In this document: positions 20,882 to 31,792 of the stretch, piece after piece
Layout of the letters: each line of letters begins with the position of its first letter
How positions within the stretch are numbered: the stretch's first letter is position 1
From: Ampullaceana balthica
Lineage: Eukaryota; Mollusca; Gastropoda; Lymnaeidae
Length of the DNA stretch: 64,000 nt
Reading direction: 5' to 3'
Assembly (NCBI GenBank): GCA_944989445.1
Contig: CALYLW010000999.1
Span: 1 to 64,000 of the forward strand
Notes under the pieces: model-generated
The model's database searches: none
What the model was told of the DNA's origin: nothing
The model's input: the letters and a program-made list of their open reading frames with translations, nothing else
Made by a program: the position numbers and the translations under genes

Positions 20882-21832
20882 TGTGGCAGTGCGTTCAGAA
20901 TTTTAGGGTGCCTACAGTAAATACGATGCACCATAGTTTTGCATGTTACAGTAAGCCCACGCCGATGCTGGATGGCCAGGGAGGGGCTCATAAATCTATC
21001 AAGCGGCCACGCCCTTGTATCAATGCAATCCGAATGGACCACAGAACGTGCTTAAACCGCACGTCTGGTCGAGGAGTGAGCTATTAATTGGTGTATATAC
21101 ATCATTGTTGCTTGTAAGGAAAGTCACGTGCTTGACTTCACGCTCAGTTGCGGCCACGCCGATGTTGGGTGGTCAAATGCGCATAAATCGTATCAATGAA
21201 TTCTGAGTCGGACGTAGGACGTGGGAAAACGCCTATGCGCTCACGCCCGGCGACCACGCCGATGTATCAATGAACTCTGAATGGACCACGGAACGTGAGG
21301 AACACACCTAACACCTCACGTCTGGTTGATTGGGTCAGCTATTAAGGGGCGTTGGTTGTAAGGAAGACAACAGTTATTTATCATTGTGACTTGTAAAGAA
21401 AGTCACGGATAAACCCGGGAAAGAATTTGTGGGGGGAAAATTAAGGGTCGAAGGTTAATAGATTAAGCTTTGACACCTCGAGGGAAACCGAGGATATAAG
21501 GCGAGAGTTTAGTGTTTTAAAAAGAAAACCCCGAGAACAACACCGGAGAAGACCGGAGAATAACACCGTAGAACGATAGTCGGAGATCAGTGCTTAGCTA
21601 GCTTTGCAGGGATAGTATAGGCTGTAGTATAACTGTACACTGTGTTTCCATTGTTAAAATACTTAGACATCAGTTGCTGTGCTAATATTAGAAAGTATTC
21701 AGAATTCAAATAAATATTATACAAACTATAGTCCTCGCGACCTACCTGCATTTCATTTACTTGTGTGTGTTAATTGTGAAATAATTAACAACAACCAAAC
21801 TAACAATTCATAGCCACCACCACTCGGCTACA
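20882..21832 (+). repeat. 3' LTR, right arm
   Basis: 951 bp, against 955 bp for the left-arm partner; the small differences lie in the GAACAACACCGGAG repeat area near 21530-21570. Confidence 0.9.
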
Positions 21833-22214
21833 ACTATATTATATACTATATTATATACTATAATATATACTATTTGCGAATATTCAGACATGGGTGCATC
21901 ACCTTCATAGACTCGTAGTTTGATGGAGCTAGATCAGTGACCTCATCGTTCGTCCGCCGTAAAATGTGTCCTGGACTAATAGAATGTCTCTAGCATAGTC
22001 ACAACATAACTTAAGATTCATACCCTCTCCTCGATCAGTTCATTCAGGCATGTGAGTTCATTTTTACCATAGTCTTAAAAGTTGTTCTTGAAAAAAAAAT
22101 AATAATAAAAGTGCATTTTCATAGCATTTACCATTTCGCTGCGAAATCTTTTGAATTTGCTTGCGACACTAAATTCATTTTACGTTTCGGTTTGGTCAGT
22201 TTTATGTTCGGAAC

Positions 22215-22489
22215 CGTAATCATACCCAATTCATAATCATACCCAATTCGTAATCATACCCAATTCATAATCATACCCAATTCATAATCATAACCAATTC
22301 GTAATCATACCCAATTCATAATCATACCCAATTCGTAATCATACCCAATTCATAATCATACCCAATTCGTAATCATACCCAATTCATAATCATACCCAAT
22401 TCGTAATCATACCCAATTCATAATCATACCCAATTCATAATCATACCCAATTCATAATCATACCCAATTCGTAATCATACCCAATTCGT
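22215..22489. repeat. 17-bp minisatellite, mirror copy
   Basis: Inverted copy of the array at 394-668, with the same unit order as far as I compared. Confidence 0.95.
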
Positions 22490-22825
22490 TGTGTTAATCA
22501 TCATAATCCTTATAGATTACATGTCTTTCTTTAACATAATGAACGGTATTTTCTCCCTCTACGCTGTACCCAATTTTTATTGTTACTTTTTTTATCAATT
22601 CAACATACATAATTCCCGTAATGGATATAATGCTTCTTGGATGTAATGCTGTTAGGTTTAATAGTGCGCACCAAAAGTTACTGCACCAAATATAACTCTT
22701 TTCGAACGTTCCGCATAAATTTGTTCAATATGATAATAAATTAATCAAATAAAAATAAATGAAAGTTCTTTATTACGTTATTTTTTAATCTGATGTGTAT
22801 TTATTTGGAAAACTTCCGTCATTTT

Positions 22826-23220
22826 TAAATCCTTTATATTAACTCGTGGTGTCTGCGGCCGCCCACCTTTGCTTGTCGCCAAAACTTTTGATCGATCACA
22901 TGTACCGTAATTAAATTATTGATTTTTTCGATTATTTTATTTATTCCTATGTAATATGTTATTTTTTGAGATAGAGTGTAAGGGTGCGCATTATATTGAA
23001 CAACCTTTCTGTCGCGCAATAAGGTGCGTATTTTATTGACAACACTTTTTATGAACATATTCCTGATCGGTGCGCATTATATTAAACACGTTTAACGAGA
23101 CATAACTACAATTTTGTATTTTTGGATGGTCTTGCGCTGCGTATTATTATGAAGATTCTTTTAGTTACGTCTCGTACATAAAGGATTTATAGTGAAAAAC
23201 TTTGTTTTTTACGGGTTTTT
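22826..23220 (+). mobile_element. Subfamily A dispersed TIR repeat, internally deleted copy
   Basis: It starts AAATCCTTTATATTAACTCG and ends ATAAAGGATTTATAGTGAAA plus about 28 more bases to ACGGG. Compared with 45731-46231 it lacks the segment between two GATCGAT copies, so CAAAACTTTTGATCGATCACATG joins directly: a deletion across a 7-base direct repeat. It straddles the visible palindrome edge at 22881. Confidence 0.75.
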
Positions 23221-23224
23221 TTTT

Positions 23225-23709
23225 AATCCTTTATATTAACTCGTGGTGTCTGGTTGAACCCTTGATTGTTTGTCGGTCGCCAAAACTTTGGATCGATTTT
23301 TAACCCACGTCCTCGTAAGCTAGCGAGCTGAAATTTAGTAGGCAGTTTTGTGGCGATGATAAAAACTATGTTTCAAAATTTCAGATCGATCGCATGTACG
23401 GTAATTAAATTATTGAATTTTTAGATTATTTTTTTATTCTTATGTAACATGTTATTTTTTGAGATAGAGTGTCGCGGTGCGTATTATATTGAACAACCTT
23501 TCTGTCGCGCAATAAGGGCGTATTTTATTGACAACATTTTTTATAAACATATTCCTGATCGGTGCGCATTATGTTAAACATGTTTTACGACACAACTGCA
23601 ATTTTGTATTTTTGGATGGTCTTGCGCTGCGTATTATAATGAATATTCTTTTAGTTACGTCTAGCACATATGGGATTTATAATGAAAAACTTGGTTTTTT
23701 ACGGGTTTT
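23225..23709 (+). mobile_element. Subfamily A dispersed TIR repeat, full copy
   Basis: It directly follows another copy of the same repeat. It includes the AGCGAGCTGAAATTT...AAAATTTCAGATCGATC segment and four spaced relatives of GGTGCGCATTATATTGAAC. Confidence 0.8.
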
Positions 23710-24350
23710 ATTAGTGACGGGAGATACGCTAGTAATTATATATTTAATGACGTAATTAGCAATATCAGCAATAGATTGCTCACTAAATTTGTTAATCGAA
23801 ATTGATTATAACCTATGTTAATGAAGAATTTTAAAACATTTTTTAAAAAAAATTTCAATATAAAGAACAAATTAAACGGATTGCCCAAGTAACATGAATG
23901 ACGTTATGTCATTCTCCGTGTATTATTGCGACGGTGAATTCCACACACATTTTATGAAAGTAAAAAAAAATAAAAAAAGCCGATGATCGTTGAGTTGCGT
24001 GCCGCATTGACATCAGACGAACGGGGCTGAAAACATTCCATCACACCAAGGTACGTGTGACTGATCTAACGAGGGACGTGCAACGGATATCATTTTAACA
24101 ACAGTCGCTGATATCTGGGTGGAAATAACCCGTTGTGTGGGTGATGGATCGCTCCAGATGATGAGTTGTGTTTGTTGTGTCTAAATTATACAGTCAGTTT
24201 TGCTGGTGATGTCTGGTATCCAGAGTTGTAGGTGATGTCTGACTAAGTATGACGAGCGTTGTTTGTGATGTCTGACTAAGTAGGATGAATGTTGTTTTTT
24301 TTAGGACGTACGACTTAATATCACCACAGTTCCTGATGACGTCGGGGGGG
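23710..24350. other. Unique spacer
   Basis: No gene seen. A GTGATGTCTGACTAAGTA motif is duplicated at about 24228-24285. Confidence 0.5.
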
Positions 24351-24353
24351 GGG

Positions 24354-24600
24354 CACTGTGGTCGAGCGGCAGCGTGCTAGACTAGCGTACCTAGATTTCG
24401 AATTTCTATGAAGGCGGGGGCTTATTCCCGTGGCTAAAGGGCGCCACTGAGTCCACACATCTCTCATGGGTACCTGACAGTAGTTGGGTAAAGTAAAGGC
24501 GGCTGGGCATTCTGCTAGCCACAAAATCCCCTTGAATGCCGAGGTTACAGAATTTGGTGAACGCTGCTTCACTTCCCCCTAGGCCAGCATGGTCTGAAAA
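24354..24600 (+). mobile_element. tRNA-derived SINE
   Basis: The head is tRNA-like, with an A-box TGGTCGAGCGG at 24359-24369 and a degenerate B-box ATTTCGAATTT at about 24395-24405. A non-tRNA body follows, with CATGGGTACCTGACAG and GGTTACAGAATTTGG. A related, internally deleted copy lies at 41592-41795. Both boxes have the spacing of an RNA polymerase III promoter. The 3' end is approximate. Confidence 0.7.
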
Positions 24601-25480
24601 GGGTTTTTTCCTTTACTTCTTATTGATGTACAAGAGATGCCAAGCAAAACCACCTTAAACGAATGCGTCATAATCAACACAAAGCAGACGTATGGAGACT
24701 AGATGTCTTGCTCTCGTCCAACACGAATCGCGTCAATGTGTTTGCTCACAATAGAATAAAGTCTAGGAATGATCTTGATTAAAGAAACCTGTTTTTACGA
24801 CGGATTAAGTTTCTAGTTATAAATTTAAGCATACCAGTTCAAAAGAAACCATACCACAAGTGAAACAAGAAATATACCACTTTTCAAACCACACAAAGCA
24901 AACCGCTAATCATATTGCACAAAATATTTTACCAATCATCACACAAAAAATATACAGCGCCCTCATCATAATATAAAACATATACCACAAGTCGACTTTC
25001 ACAAAACAGATCACAAATCATAACTCACATAACATACCGCACAAAGCATATAACAAAATATACCCAGTAAAGCACATGCAGTATGATACTAAATTAATGC
25101 GTAACTTCCTGCAACAACATATTTTTCTCCAGTCATGAAGTAATCTGTAAAAGCAACCATCGCTTTGTTGACGTCTTGGTGACCTTCGCCTTCTGCATGC
25201 CCACCCCACAGTTTTCAACACTACCCGCCCCTATCCACCTCACCTTCCTACTAACATTCCCCTCCGAACCGCCTCCCCGCAATTCCTGGACAATAAAAGA
25301 AGAAGGAAACAGCCAACAAGTAGAGAGTGCTTAATCTCCAAGCGGAAATCGGTGGGGACCAACATTTCCTTACACGATTTCAGGTCCCTGACTAGACGGG
25401 TTTCAGTTGAAGGCAGTAACAGTTATTTCCCTTGAGTCGAGTTCTTTCCCTTCAGTCGAGAGACTTTTTTTACTTGCCTT
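24601..25480. other. Unique spacer, no gene seen
   Basis: AT-rich DNA with several ATACCACAA/ATCACACAA-like motifs at 24840-25050 that hint at a degenerate tandem repeat. No coding frame. Confidence 0.5.
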
Positions 25481-25575
25481 TCTCTCTCTCTCCCTCCCCC
25501 CCTCTCTCTCTCTTCTACCTCTCTCTCTCTCTCTCACTCTCTCTCTCTTCTCTCTCTCTCTTTCTCTATCTCGCC
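25481..25575. repeat. (CT)n microsatellite
   Basis: CT-rich tract interrupted by CCCTCCC and TTC. It gives long low-complexity frames on both strands that are not genes. Confidence 0.9.
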
Positions 25576-25663
25576 CTTTTTGCGACATCTGCCTCTCTTA
25601 AGAGAATAGCCATTTCTCATTTATCCATTTCTTATTACCATATTTTTTTCTTCAGATCGTCAT

Positions 25664-25688
25664 CCCCCCATCCCTCCCTCCCTCACTG

Positions 25689-25725
<37 letters not shown>

Positions 25726-25739
25726 TTCTCTCTCTCTCT

Positions 25740-25784
<45 letters not shown>

Positions 25785-25800
25785 TTCTCTCTCTCCCTTC
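25664..25800. repeat. (CT)n microsatellite, second block
   Basis: CT repeats with periodic TTTCT interruptions, about 90 bases after the first block. Confidence 0.9.
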
Positions 25801-26129
25801 GTCATCTCTCTTTCTAACGAACAAATCATTTTTTTTCTCTGACACCCCCATCTTCTATCTCCCCCTCACTTTCCCTCTCTTCCTATCCCACTCACGAGAC
25901 AGTCTCTGGCTCTATTCAAGTAATCATCAACTGATTGTTTGTACCTGTTGATTTGACATATTTCAGCTATTTATTTGGATATCTATTCAAGATGTTAACA
26001 GCGACATCTTTTCATCATTTTGAATTTTTGTTGCACACATATTTTCTAGATGTTAATACATTCATATATTGCAGGTGTTAGTCTTTAAATATTTTCCATG
26101 GGTTTATCTCAACATATATTTAAGGTGTT

Positions 26130-26345
26130 GATATCGATACGAATTCCAGGTCTTGATATCAATATAAAGTCCAGGTGTTGATATCGATACGAATTCCAGG
26201 TGTTAATATCGATATAAATTCCAGGTGTCGATATCGATACAATTTAAAGGTGTTGATATCGATATAAATTCCAGGTTTTGATATCGACACATATTCTAGT
26301 AAAATAAGTTGATTCCAATACATATTGCAGTTGTTGATGTTGTAT
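26130..26345. repeat. About 29-bp degenerate minisatellite
   Basis: Six to seven units of the form CCAGGTGTTGATATCGATAYRAATT, each carrying the ATCGAT palindrome. Confidence 0.75.
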
Positions 26346-26936
26346 AGGCTCACACTCCGTGCCCTTTTTGTAATTCTTTCTTCTTTGTTTTTAAAAAAAT
26401 AATTTGTTAACCAATTGAATGGGGCTTTTCGTTTCTAAGACCGGAAAACGTCAAAATTCATTGTGAAATGTTCTATTTTTAAACTAAATGTAAAAAGAAC
26501 AGCTTTTAAGCTTAAATACAGAAGAATCACTATGATCTCAAAATTGTTAGCGTAGTAAAATTACGAAACTGTTTTTTCTTGTTTAAGTCCAATAAGCTCT
26601 TAAATTAACGAAGAGTTAACATATAGCTGATAAGATACTTCCTTCTCAATACACCTACATTTACATATTGACTCTATGTGATATTAAATTTGAACACCTA
26701 AAAGCCCCGGGCATTTCTTTAAAAACAATTTTGGCCATTATATGACAAGGTCATGGTAAATGACAGCGCGTGGCCCTCATCATACGTATTTAAACCGTAG
26801 TGTATTTTTGACCTTTCAATGTGTTATCATTTGTTTACATCAAAGTTTACAAACGTTGAAATATAATTCAATTGTCATTAGCACTTCACGATTGCCGTGG
26901 TGAGGACATCTCACGACATCGATTTATCATCAAACG
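26346..26936. other. Unique AT-rich spacer
   Basis: No gene, RNA or repeat recognised before the 51-bp array. Confidence 0.5.
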
Positions 26937-28188
26937 CTAACTTGGACAAAAGGTCACGCGACCTTGACTTCAACACTCCCTCACACCCTAACTTGGACAT
27001 AAGGTCACGCGACCTTGACTTCAACACTCCCTCACACCCTAACTTGGACATAAGGTCACGCGACCTTGCCTTCAGCACTCCCTCACACCCTAACTTGGAC
27101 ATACGGTCACGCGACCTTGCCTTCAGCACTCCCTCACACCATAACTTGGACATAAGGTCACGCGACCTTGACTTCAACACTCCCTCACACCCTAACTTGG
27201 ACATACGGTCACGCGACCTTGACTTCAGCACTCCCTCACACCCTAAATTTTACATACGGTCACGCGACCTTGCCTTCAGCACTCCCTCACACCCTAACTT
27301 GGACATAAGGTCACGCGACCTTGACTTCAACACTCCCTCAACCCCTAACTTGGACATACGGTCACGCGACCTTGACTTCAACACTCCCTCACACCCTAAC
27401 TTGGAGATAAGGTCCCGCGACCTTGACTTCAACACTCCCTCAACCCCTAACTTGGACATACGGTCACGCGACCTTGCCTTCAGCACTCCCTCACACCCTA
27501 ACTTGGACATACGGTCACGCGACCTTGCCTTCAGCACTCCCTCACACCCTAACTTGGACATAAGGTCACGCGACCTTGACTTCAACACTCCCTCACACCC
27601 TAACTTGGACATACGGTCACGCGACCTTGACTTCAACACTCCCTCACACCCTAACTTGGACATACGGTCACGCGACCTTGCCTTCAGCACTCCCTCACAC
27701 CCTAACTTGGACATAAGGTCACGCGACCTTGACTTCAACACTCCCTCACACCCTAACTTGGACATACGGTCACGCGACCTTGACTTCAACACTCCCTCAC
27801 ACCCTAACTTGGACATACGGTCACGCGACCTTGCCTTCAGCACTCCCTCACACCCTAACTTGGACATAAGGTCACGCGACCTTGACTTCAACACTCCCTC
27901 ACACCCTAACTTGGACATACGGTCACGCGACCTTGACTTCAACACTCCCTCACACCCTAACTTGGACATACGGTCACGCGACCTTGCCTTCAGCACTCCC
28001 TCACACCCTAACTTGGACATAAGGTCACGCGACCTTGACTTCAACACTCCCTCACACCCTAACTTGGACATACGGTCACGCGACCTTGACTTCAACACTC
28101 CCTCACACCCTAACTTGGACATAAAGTCACGATACCTTGACTTAAACACTCAATCCTACCCTAACTTGGACATAAAGTCGCGGCCTTG
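26937..28188. repeat. 51-bp minisatellite with 153-bp higher-order unit
   Basis: 24 full units plus part of another. Since 51 is 17 codons, the array is open on both strands; the top strand reads as repeats of NLDIRSRDLDFNTPSHP, but the only upstream start in that frame is GTG, so I do not call a gene. Units come in two types (GACTTCAACACT and GCCTTCAGCACT) that from about 27545 follow a strict D-D-A order, a higher-order repeat of three units. Each unit contains AAGGTC-ACGC-GACCTT, a 6-base stem with a 4-base loop. Confidence 0.97.
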
Positions 28189-28864
28189 ACATCAAGATAT
28201 AGTCAAACATCCACTTCCAGTAACGGCCTTGGCAACATCAACTCTAAATCTATTGACCTGACAGAATCACTGCATTAATGTCAAGTCTCTACATCATCAA
28301 AGCAACTAGAGACAACTTGGCTTGAGTATTCTTATAATCGCTAAAGTAGTCTCCCCCGTGGGACCTCATCTGCCTCTCGGTCACTCAAATATCATAGGTT
28401 TTCAAATTTCGCAACGGTTTTTGTTTATATTGCAGTATATTTAAACACTGCTGCTTAAAGTACAAGATAGGTTTGTTTAATGGTGGTTGTTTGTGTGTGT
28501 GGGGGGGGCAGAGAAGGTCGATTGGGCTATGAAGATAACGGCGGTAGTTTGTATGTTTAGTCAAAAAAGAGTTTGCGATTTTAGTTCGTATGTTAGGTTT
28601 AAAACAAAGATATGGTGTCAGGTTTGCATGTTAAATCTACATTGAATGTAGTGCTGGTAGCCAAATAGAAATATAAAATCATGCTTTGTTTAAACAATTG
28701 TTTTCTTTTTTTTTAATAAGAGCTACAGACGTTATAAGTTATAGGGAATCGTATTTTATAAATTGGATTCCATTGTCCTTGTAATGGGTGTTTTTTTTTA
28801 AATTGCGCTCGTATATAGAAATTATTTAGAATACCCCATTGGGATGCCAGAGTTCGCTAACGAG
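28189..28864. other. Unique spacer
   Basis: AT-rich with T-runs and a short GTGTGGGGGGG tract at about 28493-28508. No gene seen. Confidence 0.5.
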
Positions 28865-29290
28865 GTGGGATGTCAGGGTGGTGTGGCAGGGTGAAATGAC
28901 AGGGTGGGATGACAGACAGGGATGGCAGTGAGGTTTAAAGGGTGGAATGTCAGAGTGAGATGCAATAGTTGGATGACAGGGTGGGATGGCAGGCTGGGAT
29001 GACAGGGTTGGATGACTGGGTGGGATGACAGGGTGGGATGACAGACTGGGATGACAAAGAGGTTTACAGGGTGGAATGTCAGAGTGAGATGCAATAGTTG
29101 GATGACTGGGTGGGATGACAGGGTAGGATGACAGGGTGGGAAGACTGGGTGGGATGACAGGGTGGGATGACAGGGTGGGATGACTGGTGGGTTGATGGGG
29201 TGGGATCACCGGGTGGTATGACTGGTAGGGATGACAGGGTGGGATGACTGGGTGGGATGAAAGTGTGGGGCGTCAGAGTGGGTTGCAAAG
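28865..29290. repeat. 12-bp GGTGGGATGACA minisatellite with longer duplications
   Basis: Short units are mixed with a longer block (AGGGTGGAATGTCAGAGTGAG then ATGCAATAGTTGGATGAC) that occurs twice, at about 28938-28980 and 29068-29105. Open antisense frames rich in HPTLSSHP come from the repeat. Confidence 0.9.
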
Positions 29291-29339
29291 TATGAGGCTA
29301 GGAGCATATGACAAGTTTTAAGGTGTGTTTAACCACAGG

Positions 29340-29575
29340 TGCCTGCTATGCCTATGGGTGGGAGTATAAAGACATCAGGCGTCTGCTATGCCTATGGGTG
29401 GGAATATAAAGACATTAGGTGTCTGCTATGCCTATGGGTGGGACTATAAAGATCAGGCGTCTGCTATGCCTATGGGTGGGAGTATAAAGACCTCAGGCGT
29501 CTGCTATGCCTATGGGTGGGAGTATAAAGACATCCGGTGTCTGCTATACCTCTGGGTGGGAGTATTAAGAGCCAG
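29340..29575. repeat. 40-bp minisatellite, six copies
   Basis: Each unit includes CTGCTATGCCTATGGGTGGG and AGTATAAAGACATCAGGCG, so a TATAAA hexamer recurs every 40 bases. Confidence 0.92.
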
Positions 29576-29984
29576 ATTTTGAAAGCGAAAGAATAATAAA
29601 ATAAGATACGAAAGCGAGCTTGGAATAAATCACTTGGAGTTAATTATAGTGTCATCTAGCTTACATGTTATTTGTTGTGACAAGCATCATTTAATCTGAA
29701 CATTTTAAAAAAACAGCGGCATTTAAGAGCATTTTAATCATTGATTTATGTGAAAATAATCATATCATCTAATTAATACATGCACTGTTGTTATTTTTCT
29801 CTCATTGGGTTAGGATAAAAAACTATTTTTAAAATAATGGAGCTGAAAGCAAAGTTAAATGTATAGACCCGCACCGGCCCCCACCCCCTCACTTCCACAT
29901 CCAGACGTTTTGTTCAAAGCTCGACTGCTCTTTTATATGTTCTTACTCGTTAGAAGATGTTTTGTGCAGTACATGTAACTACAG
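29576..29984. other. Unique spacer
   Basis: AT-rich; CCCCCACCCCCTC-type C-runs near 29878. The last eight bases (AACTACAG) are the target duplication of the next element. Confidence 0.5.
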
Positions 29985-30275
29985 CAGGGTTGCCATATTG
30001 GCCTTTTTAAGGCCAAATTCTCAAAATTTGGCCTTTTTTAAGAGGGTTTGGCCTCAAAAATTATTTTTGGCTTTTTGGCCTTTTTTTGGCCTTTTTCTTA
30101 AAAAATAAATAAAAATATATAAAATATATCTATAAAAATAATCTTTATCACAAAAATTTTTTTTTAATTCGCCAATAAGTCAATAACCTTATTAATTATT
30201 TTCTATTTTTGGATAGCTTACGTGTATGTTAGACATTAAAAAGTTTTTTTAAAAGTTTAACGAAGAGGCTATTAA

Positions 30276-30497
30276 GACAAAGCCAGATACAGAATTCAGC
30301 GCACACTTTTAGACGCTATTGTTAGAGTAAGGGGTGAGCTTTTGTTTACAAATAAATGCAGTAAGAACTTTGTCATGTCACCAAGAATGCTTGATGAATT
30401 GACATCTGATAAAGTTTATAATAATACTGCAAATAGTAGTCTAGAGAAAAAGGATGACCTGAAGCTTTTCTTTCAAATTTGTATGTTAGAATCATAG
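30276..30497 (+). pseudogene. hAT transposase C-terminal remnant
   Basis: A 73-codon open stretch with no ATG start that ends in TAG. It reads LLDAIVRVRGELLFTNKC, then SKNFVMSPRMLDEL. The pattern of an isoleucine/valine-rich helix, a short cysteine-containing turn and an F..S..ML motif is what I expect at the extreme C-terminus of hAT transposases, after the dimerisation helix. Its place inside a hAT element with intact ends supports this. The catalytic Asp/Asp/Glu region is absent. The frame upstream of 30276 is closed by TAA. Confidence 0.65.
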
Positions 30498-30616
30498 TCT
30501 TTTTATTTTGTGAATACAACAATACATACGAACATTGGCATTTACACATTTATTATCCTTTTTCTCCTGGTTTTATCTTCATTTTAAATAGTTAACTAAT
30601 TTTCAGCAGTTTTGAG

Positions 30617-30805
30617 CCGTCCATAAGTGGCGTCACGCGATTTTGGCAGATTTTTCAATGTATTTTCACCCCCTCCCACTTCGTCACATGTAATCAAGAG
30701 CTAGACCATTTCCAATATGACGTCACTGTCCTTAAAAGCACACTCCCCCTCGTCATACATCGCCACAAGTCTATGACCCCTCCCGCCCCCTAGGTGCGTG
30801 ACGTC
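30617..30805 (+). repeat. GCCGTCCATAA-type repeat fragment
   Basis: GCCGTCCATAAGTGGCGTCA near 30617, then CCCCCTCCCACTTCGTCACA; a second copy lies at 62578-62665. Sequences of this form are, to my knowledge, scattered through many invertebrate genomes. Confidence 0.5.
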
Positions 30806-30914
30806 ATTTTTGTTGACATTTTTCATATAACATAAGTTTGGCCTTTTTTTGGCCTTTTTTGGCAGTCAGTTTGGCCTTTTACCCAAATTATAATCTGGCA
30901 ACCCTGAACTACAG

Positions 30915-31600
30915 GGTTTTCACCACTTGCTAGAGGTCATGATATTTTTGCCGCCCCTCTCGTATATGCAGTTGACAGATACCTCTACTCCTTTAAATTA
31001 ATACTATTGGTAAGTTAAATTATCTTTTATATCTAGCAACAACACACACACAAAATTTGCATTTCAATTAGTTTTTTTCTAGTTTAACATTTCCAAACAA
31101 TGTTACTTTTGGAAGCCTCCCAAACGAACGTCGTATAAAGCGTCACAACCGATGGATGGCTACTCTAGAATGGTATTTAGCTAAAAACTTGCGCATTTTA
31201 ATCTGCTGTTTCGCAAATAAACACAACCATGAAAAGTCGTACGTCGCTTGAAGCGTTTTCTGTGCCACGTGATCCCACCCACGTCTTTGATGATAGTTAT
31301 TTTAACGTTGACCTTAGGGACACGTTCAACAAGGAGACAGTAAACAATCGGAGATGAACATTAATCATCGCGGGGGTTGTAGACTTGACACGACTAATCT
31401 AGATGGACTGGAAGAACATTTGCTCCGGAGGACAACAGTGGAAAGATGTCATTTTTTTAAAAACATGCTAACCTAATAATTAAAATGAACTGATTCCCCC
31501 CCCCCAAATTCCCACCCTCCAGACCATTCCCACTATTCAGATGATGTGCCATGGGTAGTGTTATAAAATCCTTTCATTGGAATATAAGGTCAGGCTCTAT
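30915..31600. other. Unique island, possibly regulatory
   Basis: The part at 31080-31440 is GC-balanced and non-repetitive. It holds forkhead-like GCAAATAAACA and GTAAACAAT, homeodomain-like ATTAATCAT and an E-box-like CACGTG (31267). No coding frame. Confidence 0.3.
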
Positions 31601-31602
31601 GT

Positions 31603-31792
31603 CAGTAGGGCTTTACCTGGGTTCGATCGAACCCCAGCGATTCCATGGATACGCAGTATATACTCGGTGGAGGTGACAACACACCCGACTCATATGATTC
31701 GTGATGACACGCATCGCTTGAGAAGGGTTCTGTGAATGCGCATTTGAAACTGGTGGTGTTCAGTACCTCCAACAAGGTTAGGAACCACTGCT
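31603..31792 (-). repeat. hAT-like terminal fragment
   Basis: In reverse complement it begins GCAGTGGTTCCTAACCTTGT and continues GGAGGTACTGAACACCACCA, closely resembling ends of hAT elements and their MITEs (CAGTGGTTC start). No clear partner end or target duplication. The 101-codon open frame across it is not convincing. Confidence 0.4.

Larger units (their letters stand above)
18053..21832 (+). mobile_element. Gag-only LTR retrotransposon, right-arm copy
   Basis: Inverted duplicate of 1050-4832, at the same satellite position and with the same 4-bp duplication (ACTA at 18049-18052 and 21833-21836). LTRs are 18053-18994 and 20882-21832. The 5' LTR has a TATA-like ATATAAG near 18665 and an AATAAA at 18871-18876. 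The purine-rich GGGGTGGA immediately before 20882 is the likely second-strand primer site. Two single-base insertions in the gag region distinguish it from the left copy. Confidence 0.92.
11430..22881 (-). repeat. Right arm of a giant palindrome
   Basis: This is the inverted partner of the left arm and ends where the visible left arm ends; sequence beyond 22881 has no partner in the window. The differences from the left arm that I saw are mostly single-base indels in homopolymers, an 18-base length gain near 13197-13240, and a cluster of changes at 16130-16690. Two of the single-base insertions break the gag frame that is open in the left arm. Confidence 0.97.
29985..30906 (+). mobile_element. 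hAT transposon, internally deleted
   Basis: 922 bp with inverted ends CAGGGTTGCCA and TGGCAACCCTG, flanked by a perfect 8-bp duplication AACTACAG (29977-29984 and 30907-30914). It has subterminal TTTGGCCTTTTT repeats at both ends. It keeps a C-terminal transposase relic (30276-30497). A second known-type repeat, AGCCGTCCATAAGTGGCGTC... at about 30617-30805, lies inside. It cannot mobilise itself. Confidence 0.93.

Noticed and set aside
24354..24425. Functional tRNA gene
   Set aside because: A- and B-box-like words are present but no cloverleaf can be drawn and the body continues as a SINE with a second copy at 41592.
24321..24572. 83-codon antisense ORF
   Set aside because: It is the reverse complement of a tRNA-derived SINE.
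26897..28189. 430-codon open frame over the 51-bp array as a repeat protein
   Set aside because: The start in this frame is GTG, the array is also open on the other strand, and a unit length of 51 keeps frames open by arithmetic.
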